Source: Gemmatimonadales bacterium UBA2975
GTDB lineage: Bacteria; Gemmatimonadota; Gemmatimonadetes; Longimicrobiales; Gaopeijiaceae
DNA: 34,539 nt
Direction: 5' to 3'
NCBI GenBank assembly: GCA_002348265.1
Contig: DEAT01000028.1
Coordinates: 11,889-46,427, forward strand
Each line of letters opens with the position of its first letter. Within the stretch, counting starts at the first letter, position 1. Below the pieces are notes generated by a model that was not told the origin of the DNA, did no database searches, and saw only the letters and a list, made by a program, of their open reading frames with translations. The position numbers and the translations under genes were made by a program. Of the stretch, positions 33,928 through 34,539 are shown piece after piece.

Positions 33928-34539
33928 TCAACCTTCACCAAGGTTTAGAACAGCCAAGAACGCCTCCTGCGGGATATCTACCGTGCCAACCTGTTTCATC
34001 CGACGTTTCCCTTCCTTCTGTCTTTCGAGAAGTTTCCGTTTTCGCGAGATGTCACCTCCATAGCACTTTGCGGTCACGTTTTTTCGAAGGGCCTTCACAT
34101 TCGTTCGTGCAATCACATCGTTGCCGACAGCTGCTTGAAGAGCGACCGCAAACTGCTGGCGAGGAATAAGATCTTTCAGCTTTCTAACCAGGTCACGGCC
34201 GTAGTCGTATGACTTGTCTTCGTGAATGATCACGCTGAAAGCATCGACCGGATCGCCATTCACCAAGACATCAAGACGAACCAGCTTGTCCGCTCTATAC
34301 TCTCTGAATTCATAATCCAGAGCAGCATACCCTCGAGTGCCACTCTTAAGACGATCATAGAAATCAAGGACAATCTCCGATAGCGGCAAATCGAAATCGA
34401 GCTCAACCCTCTGAGTATCTAGATAGTTCATACTCTTGAAGACGCCTCTCCGGTCATGACAAAGCTTTTGAACATTCCCTATGTACTCGCTCGGACAAAG
34501 AATTCTAGCTGACACGATCGGCTCGGAGATCGACTCGAT
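33928..34539 (-). CDS. lepA: Elongation factor 4 (LepA), C-terminal part only
   Basis: Ribosome-associated GTPase that back-translocates stalled ribosomes. Only the C-terminal 203 residues lie in the window; the frame is open through the right edge (IESISEPIVSARI at the edge). The EF-G-like domain V region includes CPSEYIGNVQKLCHDRRG and the LepA-specific C-terminal domain is complete: DLIPRQQFAVALQAAVG, KCYGGDISRKRKLLERQK, EGKRRMKQVGTVDIPQEAFLAVL. The stop is near the ROK kinase start, so the two are probably co-transcribed. Confidence 0.97.
   Translation of the reverse strand: MESISEPIVSARILCPSEYIGNVQKLCHDRRGVFKSMNYLDTQRVELDFDLPLSEIVLDFYDRLKSGTRGYAALDYEFREYRADKLVRLDVLVNGDPVDAFSVIIHEDKSYDYGRDLVRKLKDLIPRQQFAVALQAAVGNDVIARTNVKALRKNVTAKCYGGDISRKRKLLERQKEGKRRMKQVGTVDIPQEAFLAVLNLGEG

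Noticed and set aside
1..34539. CRISPR arrays, transposons, prophage, tRNA or rRNA genes, defence islands
   Set aside because: No regular repeat-spacer arrays, transposase or integrase motifs, or tRNA cloverleaf seen in any gap; all long stretches are housekeeping or metabolic genes.

Overview
The window is a densely packed chromosomal segment of a Gram-negative bacterium with intermediate GC content (somewhat above 50% by eye). It carries core housekeeping genes (alaS, recA, lepA, glmS, glmM, purD, mutM/fpg, mrp, ubiE/menG) and no phage, transposon, CRISPR, tRNA or rRNA signal. An outer membrane is implied by a signal-peptide beta-barrel-like protein and paired periplasmic M16 peptidase-like proteins. 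The gene set and the style of the barrel protein's C-terminal domain suggest Gemmatimonadota or a relative. That placement is inference; the sequence has no rRNA marker to settle it.

Layout. Positions 1-17362 are almost all minus strand. Reading in the direction of transcription: glmM, glmS, dtd, maf, glpK; then a cytochrome c maturation operon ccmE-ccmF-(CcmI-like zinc ribbon)-ccmA-ccmB-ccmC-ccmD; then a barrel-like envelope protein; then recA, alaS, a 92-residue orphan and the edge of one more gene. Positions 17481-24979 are plus strand: a PLP transsulfuration enzyme, an M48-type metallopeptidase, purD, mutM and two M16 proteins, one with an intact zinc site and one without. Positions 25029-29258 alternate in orientation: ubiE (-), a small membrane protein (+), mrp (-), pruA (+). 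Positions 29342-34539 are one tight minus-strand operon: lepA (cut by the window edge), a ROK sugar kinase, a PfkB-family kinase, a STAS-like/GHKL ATPase protein, a STAS-like/winged-helix protein and a second PLP transsulfuration enzyme.

Two blocks deserve most attention. (1) The cytochrome c maturation operon looks like the variant 'System I*'. Its CcmE has Cys in place of the heme-binding His (CxxxY), no CcmG or CcmH thiol-handling gene is present, and a membrane-anchored CcmI-like protein ending in a four-cysteine zinc ribbon sits between ccmF and ccmA. The operon is held together by GTGA and TGATG stop/start overlaps. (2) The STAS/GHKL plus STAS/winged-helix gene pair looks like a compact regulatory switch embedded in a sugar-kinase operon. 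Its first gene appears to start at a CTG codon with a well-placed Shine-Dalgarno, because the only ATG would cut off the first strand of the STAS-like fold.

Several start codons were moved inward from the longest open frame (alaS, ccmC, ccmD, ccmE, CcmI-like, glmM, ubiE, mrp, ROK kinase, M16 peptidase) using family N-termini, Shine-Dalgarno sites and overlaps. Each case is explained in its entry.
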